Notes: generated by a model not told the origin, from the sequence alone. Shown: positions 7,263 through 15,196, numbered from the stretch's first letter. The stretch is DNA of 21,260 nt from JBDSEG01 sp039920165 (GCA_039920165.1 JBDSEG010000302.1:1-21260); one strand, 5' to 3'. Numbers and translations are program-made.

Positions 7263-9182
7263 ATGATTTCAATCCAGCTTCCCGACGGCTCGAAACGCGA
7301 CTTCGATGCGCCGGTGACGGTGGCCGAGGTGGCCGGCTCGATCGGCCCCGGCCTGGCCAAAGCGGCGCTCGCCGGCAAGGTGGGCGAGGGCGCCGCGGCG
7401 CGGGTCGTCGATACCTCGTACCGCATCGACGGCGACGCCAAGCTCGCGATCGTGACCGACAAGGATCCCGAAGGGCTGGACGTCATCCGGCATTCGACGG
7501 CACACCTTCTGGCCTATGCGGTGAAAGAGCTATATCCGGACGCCCAGGTGACGATCGGGCCGGTGATCGAGAACGGCTTCTTCTACGACTTTGCGTACAA
7601 GCGGCCGTTCACGCCCGACGACCTGGCAGCGATCGAAGCGCGCATGGTCGAACTCGCCCGCAAGGACGAGCCCGTGACGCGCCGGGTGCTGCCCCGCGAC
7701 GCGGCGGTCGTGCATTTCAAGTCGATCGGCGAGCACTACAAGGCCGAGATCATCGGCGCGATCCCGGCCGGCGAAGATGTCTCGCTGTACCGTGAAGGCG
7801 GCTTCGAAGACCTGTGTCGCGGCCCGCACGTGCCCAGCACCGGCAAGTTGCGCCACTTCAAGCTGATGAAGGTTGCCGGTGCGTACTGGCGCGGCGACCA
7901 CCGCAACGAGATGCTGCAACGCATCTACGGCACGGCGTGGGCGACCAAGGACGAACTGCAGAAACACCTGCACATGCTCGAAGAGGCCGAGAAGCGCGAC
8001 CACCGCAAGCTCGGTCGCGAGCTCGACCTCTTCCACCTCGACGAGCACGCGCCGGGGCTCGTGTTCTGGCATCCCAAGGGCTGGGCGCTGTGGCAGCAGG
8101 TCGAGCAGTACATGCGCGCGGTCTACCGCGATAACGGCTATCTCGAAGTGAAGGGGCCGCAGATTCTCGACCAGGGCCTGTGGGAGAAGACCGGCCACTG
8201 GGGCAACTACCGGGAGAACATGTTCGTCACCGAGTCGGAGAAGCGCGACTATGCATTGAAGCCGATGAACTGCCCGGGCCATGTGCTGATCTTCAAGCAA
8301 GGCATCAAGAGCTACCGCGACCTGCCGCTGCGCTACGGCGAATTCGGCCAGTGCCACCGAAACGAGCCCAGCGGCGCGCTGCACGGCATCATGCGGGTGC
8401 GCGGCTTCACCCAGGACGACGGCCACATCTTCTGCACCGAGGACCAGATCCTCGACGAATGCACTGCGTACACCGCGCTGCTGCAGAAGGTCTATGCCGA
8501 TTTCGGCTTCGCCGACATCATCTACAAGGTCGCGACGAGGCCGGACAACCGCGTCGGCTCCGACGCATTTTGGGACCAGGCCGAGTTCGCGCTGATGGAA
8601 AGCCTGCGCCGCTCGGGCTGCGAATTCACCGTCGCACCGGGCGAGGGCGCGTTCTACGGGCCGAAGATCGAGTACACCCTGAAGGACGCACTCGGCCGGC
8701 CGTGGCAGTGCGGCACGATGCAGGTCGACTACAACACCGCCGAACGCCTGGGTGGCGAGTACGTGACCGAGGCCAGCGCGCGGGCCAACCCGGTGATGCT
8801 GCACCGGGCGATCATCGGCAGCTTCGAGCGCTTCATCGGCATGCTCATCGAACACCATGCCGGCGCGTTGCCGGCTTGGCTGGCGCCGGTCCAGGCGAGC
8901 GTCCTCACGATTACCGAAGCACACGCCGACTACGCTCGAAGCGTCGTCAAAACGCTGCAAAAACAAGGACTTAGGGTGCAGGCCGATTTGCGCAACGAGA
9001 AAATTAACTATAAAATCCGCGAGCATACGATGCAAAAGGTTCCGTATATCCTGGTCGTCGGTGACCAGGAAAAGGCCGACGGAGCCGTTGCGGTGCGCGC
9101 CCGAGGCAACCACAACCTCGGTGCGATGCCGCTGGCCGACTTCTCGCAGAAGATCGCCAGCGACATTGCCCAGAAACTGTAA
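7263..9182 (+). CDS. thrS: Threonyl-tRNA synthetase
   Basis: The product is a cytoplasmic enzyme that charges tRNA-Thr and hydrolyses Ser-tRNA-Thr. It has 639 residues from ATG 7263, whose product MISIQLPDGSKRDF aligns with the usual start of the family. An in-frame ATG at 7230 lies in the loop of the attenuator hairpin and is less likely. Domains in order: TGS (~1-60); editing domain with the HSTAH motif (HxxxH) and CRGPH; class II catalytic core with MNCPGH, QCHRNEPSGALHG and LHRAIIGSFER, which supply the zinc ligands Cys, His, His; and the anticodon-binding domain ending KVPYILVVGDQE. It is the first gene of the thrS-infC-rpmI-rplT-pheST-ihfA order. Regulation is probably by the leader at 7125-7250. 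Confidence 0.98.
   Translation: MISIQLPDGSKRDFDAPVTVAEVAGSIGPGLAKAALAGKVGEGAAARVVDTSYRIDGDAKLAIVTDKDPEGLDVIRHSTAHLLAYAVKELYPDAQVTIGPVIENGFFYDFAYKRPFTPDDLAAIEARMVELARKDEPVTRRVLPRDAAVVHFKSIGEHYKAEIIGAIPAGEDVSLYREGGFEDLCRGPHVPSTGKLRHFKLMKVAGAYWRGDHRNEMLQRIYGTAWATKDELQKHLHMLEEAEKRDHRKLGRELDLFHLDEHAPGLVFWHPKGWALWQQVEQYMRAVYRDNGYLEVKGPQILDQGLWEKTGHWGNYRENMFVTESEKRDYALKPMNCPGHVLIFKQGIKSYRDLPLRYGEFGQCHRNEPSGALHGIMRVRGFTQDDGHIFCTEDQILDECTAYTALLQKVYADFGFADIIYKVATRPDNRVGSDAFWDQAEFALMESLRRSGCEFTVAPGEGAFYGPKIEYTLKDALGRPWQCGTMQVDYNTAERLGGEYVTEASARANPVMLHRAIIGSFERFIGMLIEHHAGALPAWLAPVQASVLTITEAHADYARSVVKTLQKQGLRVQADLRNEKINYKIREHTMQKVPYILVVGDQEKADGAVAVRARGNHNLGAMPLADFSQKIASDIAQKL
8988..9016 (+). promoter_or_regulatory. 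Candidate internal promoter in thrS for infC-rpmI-rplT
   Basis: TTGCGC at 8988 and TAAAAT at 9011 are separated by 17 bases, inside a local AT-rich patch (about 8949-9020) that is unusual in this GC-rich gene. The patch encodes the KINYKIREH segment of ThrRS with A/T-ending codons. Promoters for infC inside thrS are known in E. coli. The -35 matches only three of six positions. Confidence 0.4.
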
Positions 9183-9247
9183 AGCCCAGAGTTCGCTGCG
9201 GCCGCGGCGGACCGGATTGCAGTCGGGTCGCGCATCGAATATTGATT

Positions 9248-9269
9248 GAACTCCAAGGCCTTGGAGTTC
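9248..9269 (+). repeat. Perfect 22-base palindrome upstream of infC
   Basis: GAACTCCAAGG is followed directly by its exact complement, giving in RNA a 9-bp stem with a GGCC loop. It lies 66 bases after the thrS stop and 5 bases before the infC ribosome site. No T-run follows, so it is not a standard terminator. A role in processing, stability or infC translation is possible. Confidence 0.8.
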
Positions 9270-9286
9270 GTTGAAAGGGTTAGAAC

Positions 9287-9838
9287 ATCGCTACTTCCTA
9301 TGCCGACCGCCGCACTCCCAATGCGGAGCGCAAGCACCGCCTGAACCGGGAAATCATGGCAACCGAGGTCCGCTTGAACGGGCCCGAAAACGAGCCGCTG
9401 GGCATCATGAGCATTACCGAGGCGCTGCGCCTCGCGGGCGAGCAGGACGTCGATCTGGTCGAGATCGTCGCCCAGGCCGATCCTCCGGTATGCCGGCTGA
9501 TGGACTACGGCAAGTTCAAGTACCAGGAGCAGAAGAAGGCGGCCGAGGCGAAGAGCAAGCAAAAGGTCATCGAGATCAAGGAAGTCAAATTTCGCCCCGG
9601 GACCGACGAAGGCGATTACGCGATCAAGATGCGCAACCTTCGCCGCTTCATCGCCGAGGACGGCGACAAGGGGAAGGTCACGCTGCGCTACCGGGGCCGC
9701 GAGATCACCCACCAGGACATCGGCATGCGCCTGCTCGAGCGCATCCGCGACGAACTGGCGGATGTGGCGGTGGTCGAGAACATGCCCAAGCTCGAAGGGC
9801 GTCAGATGATCATGGTGCTCGGACCGAAGAAGCGTTAG
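9287..9838 (+). CDS. infC: Translation initiation factor IF-3, AUC start codon
   Basis: The product is 183 residues and binds the 30S subunit to police start-codon choice. The first ATG in frame (9356) would cut off the conserved HRLNREI segment. Reading upstream, ATC GCT ACT TCC at 9287 is preceded at 7 bases by AAAGGG (9274-9279), so ATC is the start. A rare AUU-class start codon is the known basis of IF-3 autoregulation in other bacteria. Domain order is the N-domain (VRLNGPENEPLGIMS, DLVEI, PPVCRLMDYGKFKY), a Lys-rich linker, and the C-domain (EIKFRPGTDEGDY, GKVTLRYRGREITHQDIG, EGRQMIMVLGPKK). All expected motifs are present. Confidence 0.95.
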   Translation: MATSYADRRTPNAERKHRLNREIMATEVRLNGPENEPLGIMSITEALRLAGEQDVDLVEIVAQADPPVCRLMDYGKFKYQEQKKAAEAKSKQKVIEIKEVKFRPGTDEGDYAIKMRNLRRFIAEDGDKGKVTLRYRGREITHQDIGMRLLERIRDELADVAVVENMPKLEGRQMIMVLGPKKR

Positions 9839-9867
9839 GTTGGAGGTCAACAGATAAAGAATGCGCA

Positions 9868-9945
9868 GTCCGGGTCGGTCATCCGGACAGCGAAAGAAGC
9901 GACTGCAGGCCTACAAGACGGCAAAGGATTTGCCGGCGCCTGCAG
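9868..9945 (+). promoter_or_regulatory. Structured rpmI leader, candidate L20 translational operator
   Basis: The 129-base infC-rpmI gap folds into two elements. One is GTCCGG 9868-9873 / CCGGAC 9883-9888. The other is a long stem CTGCAGGC 9903-9910 / GCCTGCAG 9938-9945 enclosing CGGCAAA 9919-9925 / TTTGCCG 9929-9935. The rpmI ribosome site follows at once. In other bacteria ribosomal protein L20 represses this operon by binding structured RNA in the same place; transfer of that role here is inference. Confidence 0.5.
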
Positions 9946-9967
9946 GAGCAATCAAGAAGGAGCAGTC

Positions 9968-10171
9968 ATGCCCAAGATGAAGACCAAGAGTGGTGCGAAA
10001 AAGCGTTTTCGCGTGCGTCCCGGCGGTACCGTCAAGCGCGGCCAGGCGTTCAAGCGGCACATCCTCACCAAGAAGTCCACGAAGAACAAGCGCCACCTGC
10101 GTGGCACTGCGAACGTGCACGAGACCAACATGGGGCATATCAAGCAGATGTTGCCCTTCGCCGGTCTCTGA
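9968..10171 (+). CDS. rpmI: 50S ribosomal protein L35
   Basis: The product has 67 residues, the usual length for bL35, and is highly basic: MPKMKTKSGAKKRFRV at the start, KKSTKNKRHLRG in the middle and HIKQMLPFAGL at the end. The ATG at 9968 has the ribosome site AAGGAG 6 bases upstream. It is a structural protein of the large ribosomal subunit, between infC and rplT as in most bacteria. Its translation is the usual target of L20 feedback, and the structured leader just upstream fits that. Confidence 0.97.
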   Translation: MPKMKTKSGAKKRFRVRPGGTVKRGQAFKRHILTKKSTKNKRHLRGTANVHETNMGHIKQMLPFAGL

Positions 10172-10194
10172 CCCACTTTTGAAGGAGATCTGAT

Positions 10195-10551
10195 ATGCCT
10201 CGCGTCAAACGTGGCGTCACCGCCCGCGCTCGCCACAAGAAAGTCCTCGCCCTGGCCAAGGGGTACCGCGGACGCCGCAAGAATGTCTTCCGGATCGCCA
10301 AGCAGGCGGTCATGCGCGCCGGGCAATATGCCTATCGCGACCGGCGGACCAAGAAGCGAGTCTTCCGCCACCTCTGGATCGCCCGCATCAATGCAGCAAG
10401 CCGTGGCATGGGCGTGACCTACAGCAAATTCATGGCCGGCCTCAAGAAGCTGTCGATCGAAATCGACCGCAAGGTGCTGTCGGACATGGCCATCCACGAC
10501 CCGGCGGCTTTCGCCAGCATCGTCGACAAGGTCAAGGCCCAACTCGCTTGA
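10195..10551 (+). CDS. rplT: 50S ribosomal protein L20
   Basis: The product has 118 residues and starts MPRVKRGVTARARHKKVLAL. The Arg/Lys-rich helical N-terminal half is followed by the globular part (HLWIARINAASRGMGVTYSKF, the conserved 23S rRNA-binding region). The start ATG 10195 is preceded by AAGGAGA. It is an early assembly protein of the 50S subunit and the presumed autoregulator of rpmI-rplT. Spacing to rpmI is 23 bases, so the two are one transcript. Two hairpins follow before pheS. Confidence 0.97.
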   Translation: MPRVKRGVTARARHKKVLALAKGYRGRRKNVFRIAKQAVMRAGQYAYRDRRTKKRVFRHLWIARINAASRGMGVTYSKFMAGLKKLSIEIDRKVLSDMAIHDPAAFASIVDKVKAQLA

Positions 10552-10567
10552 CGGCACCGCGCAGTCG

Positions 10568-10589
10568 AGGCGCCCGTGATGGCGCCTTT
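10568..10589 (+). terminator. First hairpin in the rplT-pheS gap
   Basis: A perfect 7-bp stem AGGCGCC / GGCGCCT has the 6-base loop CGTGAT and ends in TTT. The T-run is short, so it may be a weak terminator or a processing site. Confidence 0.45.
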
Positions 10590-10613
10590 GGCTGCGGTGC
10601 TGAACAGCCCTCC

Positions 10614-10640
10614 AAGGCCGACTTCGTGAGCGGCCTTTTT
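10614..10640 (+). terminator. Terminator between rplT and pheS
   Basis: The stem AAGGCCG / CGGCCTT has a 10-base loop and is followed at once by TTT, giving five T in a row. It lies 36 bases before the pheS start, so it should lower pheST expression relative to the ribosomal genes. A short frame beginning ATG at 10579 runs to a TGA in the hairpin loop but has no Phe codon, unlike the pheM attenuator of E. coli. Confidence 0.7.
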
Positions 10641-10675
10641 CGATCCCCGGTTCACCAGCAACGCGACCTCATTGC

Positions 10676-11719
10676 ATGAACGATCTGGCCCCCCTCGTCG
10701 AAGCCGCGCAGGCCGATTTCCGGTCGGCCGCGACGCCAGCCGATCTCGAAAATGCGAAGGCGCGTTTTCTCGGCAAGACCGGCCGCATCACCGAGCAGTT
10801 GAAGGCGCTCGGTCCCTTGCCGCCGGATGAAAAGAAAGCGCGCGGCGCGCTCGTCAATGCGGCCAAGCAAGCTATCGAGTCGGCGCTCACGGCGGCGCGC
10901 GAAGCACTCGCCGCGGCCGAATTGCAGGTCCAGCTGCGCGCCCAATCACTCGACGTGACGCTGCCCGGACGACGCGCCGGCGCAGGCGGATTGCACCCGG
11001 TGACGCTGGCGCGCCAGCGCATCGAGGCGATCTTCGGATCGATGGGCTTCGATGTGGCCGATGGCCCCGAGATCGAGACCGACTGGTACAGCTTCACGGC
11101 GCTGAACAATCCCGAGAACCATCCCGCGCGGTCGATGCAGGATACGTTCTATGTCGACGTGAAGGACGCGAACGGTGCCTGGCTCAACCTGCGCCCGCAC
11201 ACCTCGCCGATGCAGGTGCGCTACGCGCGCGCGCATGCCCAAAAGCATGCCGGCGCGGCCACCATGCCCGATATCCGCGTGATCGCGCCAGGCCGCACGT
11301 ATCGGGTCGACAGCGACGCCACCCACACGCCCATGTTCCACCAGGTCGAAGGTCTGTGGATCGGCGAGAACGTGAGCTTTCGCGACCTGAAATCGATGTA
11401 CCTCGATTTCATCCAGGCCTTCTTCGAAACCACTGCGCTGGAGCTGCGCTTTCGGCCGAGCTATTTCCCCTTCACCGAGCCGAGCGCGGAGATCGATATC
11501 CGCTTCGCCAGCGGCCCGCTCGCCGGGCGCTGGCTGGAGGTCTCGGGGGCCGGGCAGGTGCACCCGCAGGTGGTTCGCAATATGGGCATGGACGCGGAAC
11601 GCTTCATCGGCTTCGCGTTCGGATCGGGCATCGACCGCCTGGCGATGCTGCGCTATGGCGTGGCGGATCTGCGGCTGTTTTTCGAAAGCGACCTGCGCAT
11701 CCTTCGCCAGTTCCGCTGA
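10676..11719 (+). CDS. pheS: Phenylalanyl-tRNA synthetase alpha subunit
   Basis: The product has 347 residues and is the catalytic subunit of the alpha2-beta2 enzyme that charges tRNA-Phe. Residues 1-~90 form the Ala/Lys-rich coiled-coil tRNA-binding arm. The class II core follows: motif 1 (GLHPVTLARQRIEAIFGSMG), DGPEIETDWYSFTALNNPENHPARSMQDTFYVD split over ~120-160, HTSPMQVRYAR (motif 2), FHQVEGLWI, the Phe-site region PSYFPFTEPSAEIDI, and motif 3 GSGIDRLAMLRYGVADLR. It starts at ATG 10676, with no strong ribosome site visible. The pheT start lies 25 bases beyond its stop. Confidence 0.97.
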   Translation: MNDLAPLVEAAQADFRSAATPADLENAKARFLGKTGRITEQLKALGPLPPDEKKARGALVNAAKQAIESALTAAREALAAAELQVQLRAQSLDVTLPGRRAGAGGLHPVTLARQRIEAIFGSMGFDVADGPEIETDWYSFTALNNPENHPARSMQDTFYVDVKDANGAWLNLRPHTSPMQVRYARAHAQKHAGAATMPDIRVIAPGRTYRVDSDATHTPMFHQVEGLWIGENVSFRDLKSMYLDFIQAFFETTALELRFRPSYFPFTEPSAEIDIRFASGPLAGRWLEVSGAGQVHPQVVRNMGMDAERFIGFAFGSGIDRLAMLRYGVADLRLFFESDLRILRQFR

Positions 11720-11744
11720 AGCACCACTTCCCACAAAGACCCCG

Positions 11745-14168
11745 ATGCAATTCCCCGAGTCCTGGTTGCGCGAGCACTGCAATCCGCCGCTATCGAGCGA
11801 CGCCCTGGCCGAGCTGCTCACCATGTCGGGCATGGAGGTGGAGGAAAGCCGCCCGGTCGCGCCACCGTTTCACGGTGTCGTCGTCGGCGAGGTGTTGTCG
11901 GTCGATCGCCATCCCAATGCGGATCGCCTGAGCGTGTGCAGCGTCGATGCGGGCACCGGCGCGCCGCTCTCCATCGTCTGCGGCGCGCCGAACGTGCGGC
12001 CCGGCATCAAGGTCCCTTGTGCGCTGGTCGGCGCCGAGTTGCCGCCCGCAAGCGATTCCGACGCCACGCCGTTTCGCATCAAGCTCGGCATGCTGCGCGG
12101 CGTCGAAAGCCAGGGCATGCTGTGCTCGGCACGCGAACTGAAACTTTCCGTAGACCACGGCGGGCTGCTCGTGCTCGACCCAGGCGCGCCCGTGGGCGAG
12201 GACATCCGCACCCACCTGCACCTGGACGATCGTCTGCTCACGCTCAAGCTCACGCCCAACCTCGGTCACGCGTTGAGCGTGCACGGCATCGCGCGTGAGC
12301 TGGCCGCGCTGACCGGTGCGCCGCTGCGCAGCGCGGCGGCCGTGCCGGCGCCGGTCGCGCACGCTGCGGTGCTGCCGGTGCGGGTGGAAGCGAGCGACCT
12401 GTGCGGGCGCTTCTCGGGCCGCATCGTTCGCAATGTCGACCCGGCCGCGCGCACGCCGGCCTGGATGGTCGAGCGCCTCGCGCGCTGCGGCCAGCGCTCG
12501 GTGACGGCGCTGGTCGATATCTCGAACTACGTGATGTTCGAGTACGGCCAGCCGACCCACATCTTCGACCTCGACCGCTTGCCTGGCGGCCTGTCGGTAC
12601 GCTGGGGCCGCGCGGGCGAATCGCTCAAGCTGCTCAACGGCAGCACGGTCGAGGTCGACGCGAAGGTGGGCGTCATTGCCCAGGGCGAAACGGTCGAATC
12701 GCTCGCCGGCATCATGGGCGGCGACGCGACGGCAGTATCGGATGCGACGCGCAACGTCTATGTCGAAGCGGCGTTCTGGTGGCCCGAGGCGGTCGCGGGC
12801 CGGTCGCGGCGCTTTGCTTTCTCGACCGATGCGGGGCACCGCTTCGAGCGCGGCGTCGATCCTTCGATGACGGTAAACCACCTCGAGCGCGTCACCCAGC
12901 TGATCCTCGCCGTCTGCGGCGGCGAGGCCGGCCCGGTCGACGACCAGGTGCTGGCCCTGCCGCAGCGCGATCCGGTCCCGCTGCGCGTTGCGCGCGCCGC
13001 GAAGGTGATTGGCATGCCGCTCGAGCAGGCGCAATGCGAAGCGGTCATGCGCCGCCTCGGCCTGCCCTTCGCCGCCGAGCCCGGGCGCGTGCAGGTCACG
13101 CCGCCGAGCTGGCGCTTCGATCTGCGAATCGAGGAAGACCTGATCGAAGAGGTGATCCGGCTGATCGGCTACGACGCCTTGCCGGATACCCCACCGCTAT
13201 CCCAACTTCATTCGCGCGTTCGCAGCGACTCGCAGCGCGGCGCCGACGACCTGCGCACGCAGATGGCGGGGCTGGGCTATCAGGAAACAATCAGCTTCAG
13301 CTTCGTCGACGAACGCTGGGAACGCGAACTCGCGGGCAACGCCGATCCGATCCGCGTCGTCAACCCGATGTCGGTGCAATGGGCTGTGATGCGCTCGTCG
13401 CTGATTGGCAGCCTCATCGAGGTGCTGCGCGTCAACCTAACGCGCAAGGCCGACCGGGTCCGGGTCTTCGAGCTGGGCCGCGTCTACCGCCGCGATCCGG
13501 AGGTGGCCGACGGACCGGTCGAGGTGGCCGGGGTCGCCCAGCCGCGCCGCCTGGCTGGCCTCGCGCACGGCAGCGAGGCGCCGGCGCAATGGGGGCAGGC
13601 CGCACGCGCGGTCGACTTCTTCGATGTGAAGGGCGAGATCGAGGCGCTCGTCGCGCCGCGCACGGCGCGCTTCGTCGCCGCCGAACATCCGGCGCTGCAC
13701 CCAGGGCGCAGCGCGCGCATCGAGATCGACGGCCGCGTCGCCGGCTTCGTCGGCGAACTGCATCCGCGCTGGCGCCAAGCCTACGAGCTGCCGGCCGCCC
13801 CGGTGCTGTTCGAGCTCGATGTCGATGCCCTGGTCGAGCGTTCGGTGCCGGCCTACGAGCCCGTGCCGCGCCAGCAGTCGGTGTGGCGCGACATCGCCGT
13901 GATCGCTCCCGACGCGGTAAGCCACGATTCGGTGATGGCTTGCATCGGCGCGGGGCGGGGCGAGACGATCGTGCGCAGCGCCCATCTGTTCGACGTCTAC
14001 CGTCCGGCGGCGCCGGTGCGCGACATGAGCGAGGGCGAACGCAGCCTCGCGGTCAGCCTCGAACTGCTCGATGACCACACCACGCTGACCGATGAACGCG
14101 TCGACGGGGTCGTCAAGAACCTGATCGCCACGCTGCAGGAGCGCCTGGGCGTGCGCCTGCGTGCCTGA
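11745..14168 (+). CDS. pheT: Phenylalanyl-tRNA synthetase beta subunit
   Basis: The product has 807 residues, close to the usual ~795-810. The frame opens earlier but overlaps pheS; ATG 11745 gives MQFPESWLREHCNPPLSS, the standard beginning. Domains: EMAP-like tRNA-binding domain (~40-150, VVVGEVLSVDRHPNADRLSVC); B3/B4 editing domain (~205-385) with ISNYVMFEYGQPTHIFD; B5 (~405-475) ending WRFDLRIEEDLIEEVIRLIGYD; core-like domain; and a C-terminal ferredoxin-fold anticodon-binding domain (~715-807, RQQSVWRDIAVIAPD to TLQERLGVRLRA). It pairs with PheS and clears mischarged Tyr-tRNA-Phe. ihfA follows 21 bases later. Confidence 0.97.
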   Translation: MQFPESWLREHCNPPLSSDALAELLTMSGMEVEESRPVAPPFHGVVVGEVLSVDRHPNADRLSVCSVDAGTGAPLSIVCGAPNVRPGIKVPCALVGAELPPASDSDATPFRIKLGMLRGVESQGMLCSARELKLSVDHGGLLVLDPGAPVGEDIRTHLHLDDRLLTLKLTPNLGHALSVHGIARELAALTGAPLRSAAAVPAPVAHAAVLPVRVEASDLCGRFSGRIVRNVDPAARTPAWMVERLARCGQRSVTALVDISNYVMFEYGQPTHIFDLDRLPGGLSVRWGRAGESLKLLNGSTVEVDAKVGVIAQGETVESLAGIMGGDATAVSDATRNVYVEAAFWWPEAVAGRSRRFAFSTDAGHRFERGVDPSMTVNHLERVTQLILAVCGGEAGPVDDQVLALPQRDPVPLRVARAAKVIGMPLEQAQCEAVMRRLGLPFAAEPGRVQVTPPSWRFDLRIEEDLIEEVIRLIGYDALPDTPPLSQLHSRVRSDSQRGADDLRTQMAGLGYQETISFSFVDERWERELAGNADPIRVVNPMSVQWAVMRSSLIGSLIEVLRVNLTRKADRVRVFELGRVYRRDPEVADGPVEVAGVAQPRRLAGLAHGSEAPAQWGQAARAVDFFDVKGEIEALVAPRTARFVAAEHPALHPGRSARIEIDGRVAGFVGELHPRWRQAYELPAAPVLFELDVDALVERSVPAYEPVPRQQSVWRDIAVIAPDAVSHDSVMACIGAGRGETIVRSAHLFDVYRPAAPVRDMSEGERSLAVSLELLDDHTTLTDERVDGVVKNLIATLQERLGVRLRA

Positions 14169-14189
14169 GGACCGATTCAGCCGAATCCC

Positions 14190-14558
14190 ATGACCATGAA
14201 CTCCGACGACCCGCGGCCGGACCGCGCGCTGATGCCCAGCCTGGAGACGCCCACGCTCACCAAGGCCGAGCTGTCCGACCTCTTGTTCGAGCGCCTGGGC
14301 CTGAACAAGCGCGAAAGCAAGGATATGGTCGAAGCCTTCTTCGAAATCATCCAAGCCGCACTGGTCAGCGGCGACGACGTGCGCATGTCGAGCTTCGGCA
14401 ACTTCAATATCCGGCGCAAAGCGCCACGACCCGGCCGCAACCCGCGGACCGGCGAGGCCATACCGATCAAGGCTCGCAACGTCGTCACCTTCCATGCGAG
14501 CCACAAGTTGAAGGGCGTGGTCCAGGGCGATATCCAGCTCGGCGAAGAGTTCGAGTAA
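14190..14558 (+). CDS. ihfA: Integration host factor alpha subunit
   Basis: The product has 122 residues. From LTKAELSDLLFERLGLNKRE onward it matches IHF-alpha: GDDVRMSSFGNFNIRRK, then PRPGRNPRTGEAIPI with the Pro-containing DNA-intercalating beta arm, then VVTFHASHKLKGVV. IHF bends DNA at specific sites as a heterodimer. The ~22 residues before LTKAE (MTMNSDDPRPDRALMPSLET) are an extension absent from the E. coli protein. ATG 14196 or 14232 are other possible starts, and no start has a clear ribosome site. Position behind pheT is the conserved one. Confidence 0.95.
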   Translation: MTMNSDDPRPDRALMPSLETPTLTKAELSDLLFERLGLNKRESKDMVEAFFEIIQAALVSGDDVRMSSFGNFNIRRKAPRPGRNPRTGEAIPIKARNVVTFHASHKLKGVVQGDIQLGEEFE

Positions 14559-14592
14559 AGTCGAGATAATTCACCGCGCAGCGTTGATTCAC

Positions 14593-15060
14593 ATGGAAAA
14601 AGCGCTCCCACTCATTCCGCCCAAACGCTATTTCACGATCGGCGAGGTGAGCGATCTGTGCGGCGTCAAACCGTATGTCCTGCGCTACTGGGAGCAGGAG
14701 TTCGGCCAGCTCAAGCCGATGAAGCGGCGTGGCAACCGGCGCTATTACCAGCACCACGAGGTGCTGCTCATCCGGCGCATTCGCGAGCTGCTCTACGACC
14801 AAGGCTTCACCATCAGCGGTGCGCGCAACCGGCTCGCCGATGCCGCTGGCACACGCGATGCGCCGGCCGCCGCGTCCGCCGATGAGGCGCTCGACGCACC
14901 CGCGTTCACCCTCGACGGCGCGGTCGCGATGGCGCTGAAAATGGGTTCGTCGACGACCTATTCGACGCCGGTGCGCCAGACCGCCGAGAACCTCGCCCCC
15001 CCCACGATGCACGAACTGCGCGAGGAGCTGCTGGCGATCCGCAGTCTGCTCGCCACCTGA
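14593..15060 (+). CDS. MerR-family regulator next to ihfA
   Basis: The product has 155 residues from ATG 14593; a TTG at 14584 would add three residues. Residues ~10-80 are a MerR winged helix-turn-helix: KRYFTIGEVSDLCGVKPYVL, LRYWEQEFGQLKP, then RRGNRRYYQHHEVLLIRRIRELLYDQGFTI. The C-terminal half is Ala-rich with no metal-binding Cys pattern, so it is not a classic metal or drug sensor. A gene of this type sits between ihfA and tRNA-Pro in other proteobacteria such as Pseudomonas. Its target is not known to me. The gap to ihfA is 34 bases. Confidence 0.9.
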   Translation: MEKALPLIPPKRYFTIGEVSDLCGVKPYVLRYWEQEFGQLKPMKRRGNRRYYQHHEVLLIRRIRELLYDQGFTISGARNRLADAAGTRDAPAAASADEALDAPAFTLDGAVAMALKMGSSTTYSTPVRQTAENLAPPTMHELREELLAIRSLLAT

Positions 15061-15096
15061 GCGGCAAAACGCGATCGGGCGCCGGGACGCGGCCCG

Positions 15097-15102
15097 TATA
15101 AT
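15097..15102 (+). promoter_or_regulatory. -10 box of tRNA-Pro
   Basis: A perfect TATAAT lies 9 bases before the first base of the mature tRNA, followed by a GC-rich discriminator-like stretch (CCGCCGCCA). The expected -35 region (around 15074) does not match the consensus. Confidence 0.65.
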
Positions 15103-15111
15103 CCGCCGCCA

Positions 15112-15188
<77 letters not shown>

Positions 15189-15196
15189 TATAAATC

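Noticed and set aside
7530..9113. Long minus-strand open frame opposite thrS
   Set aside because: thrS on the + strand has complete family motifs; the antisense product has no recognisable domain.
10579..10629. Short frame MAPLAAVLNSPPRPTS before pheS as a pheM-like leader
   Set aside because: No Phe codons and no ribosome site; it fails the defining feature of an attenuation leader.
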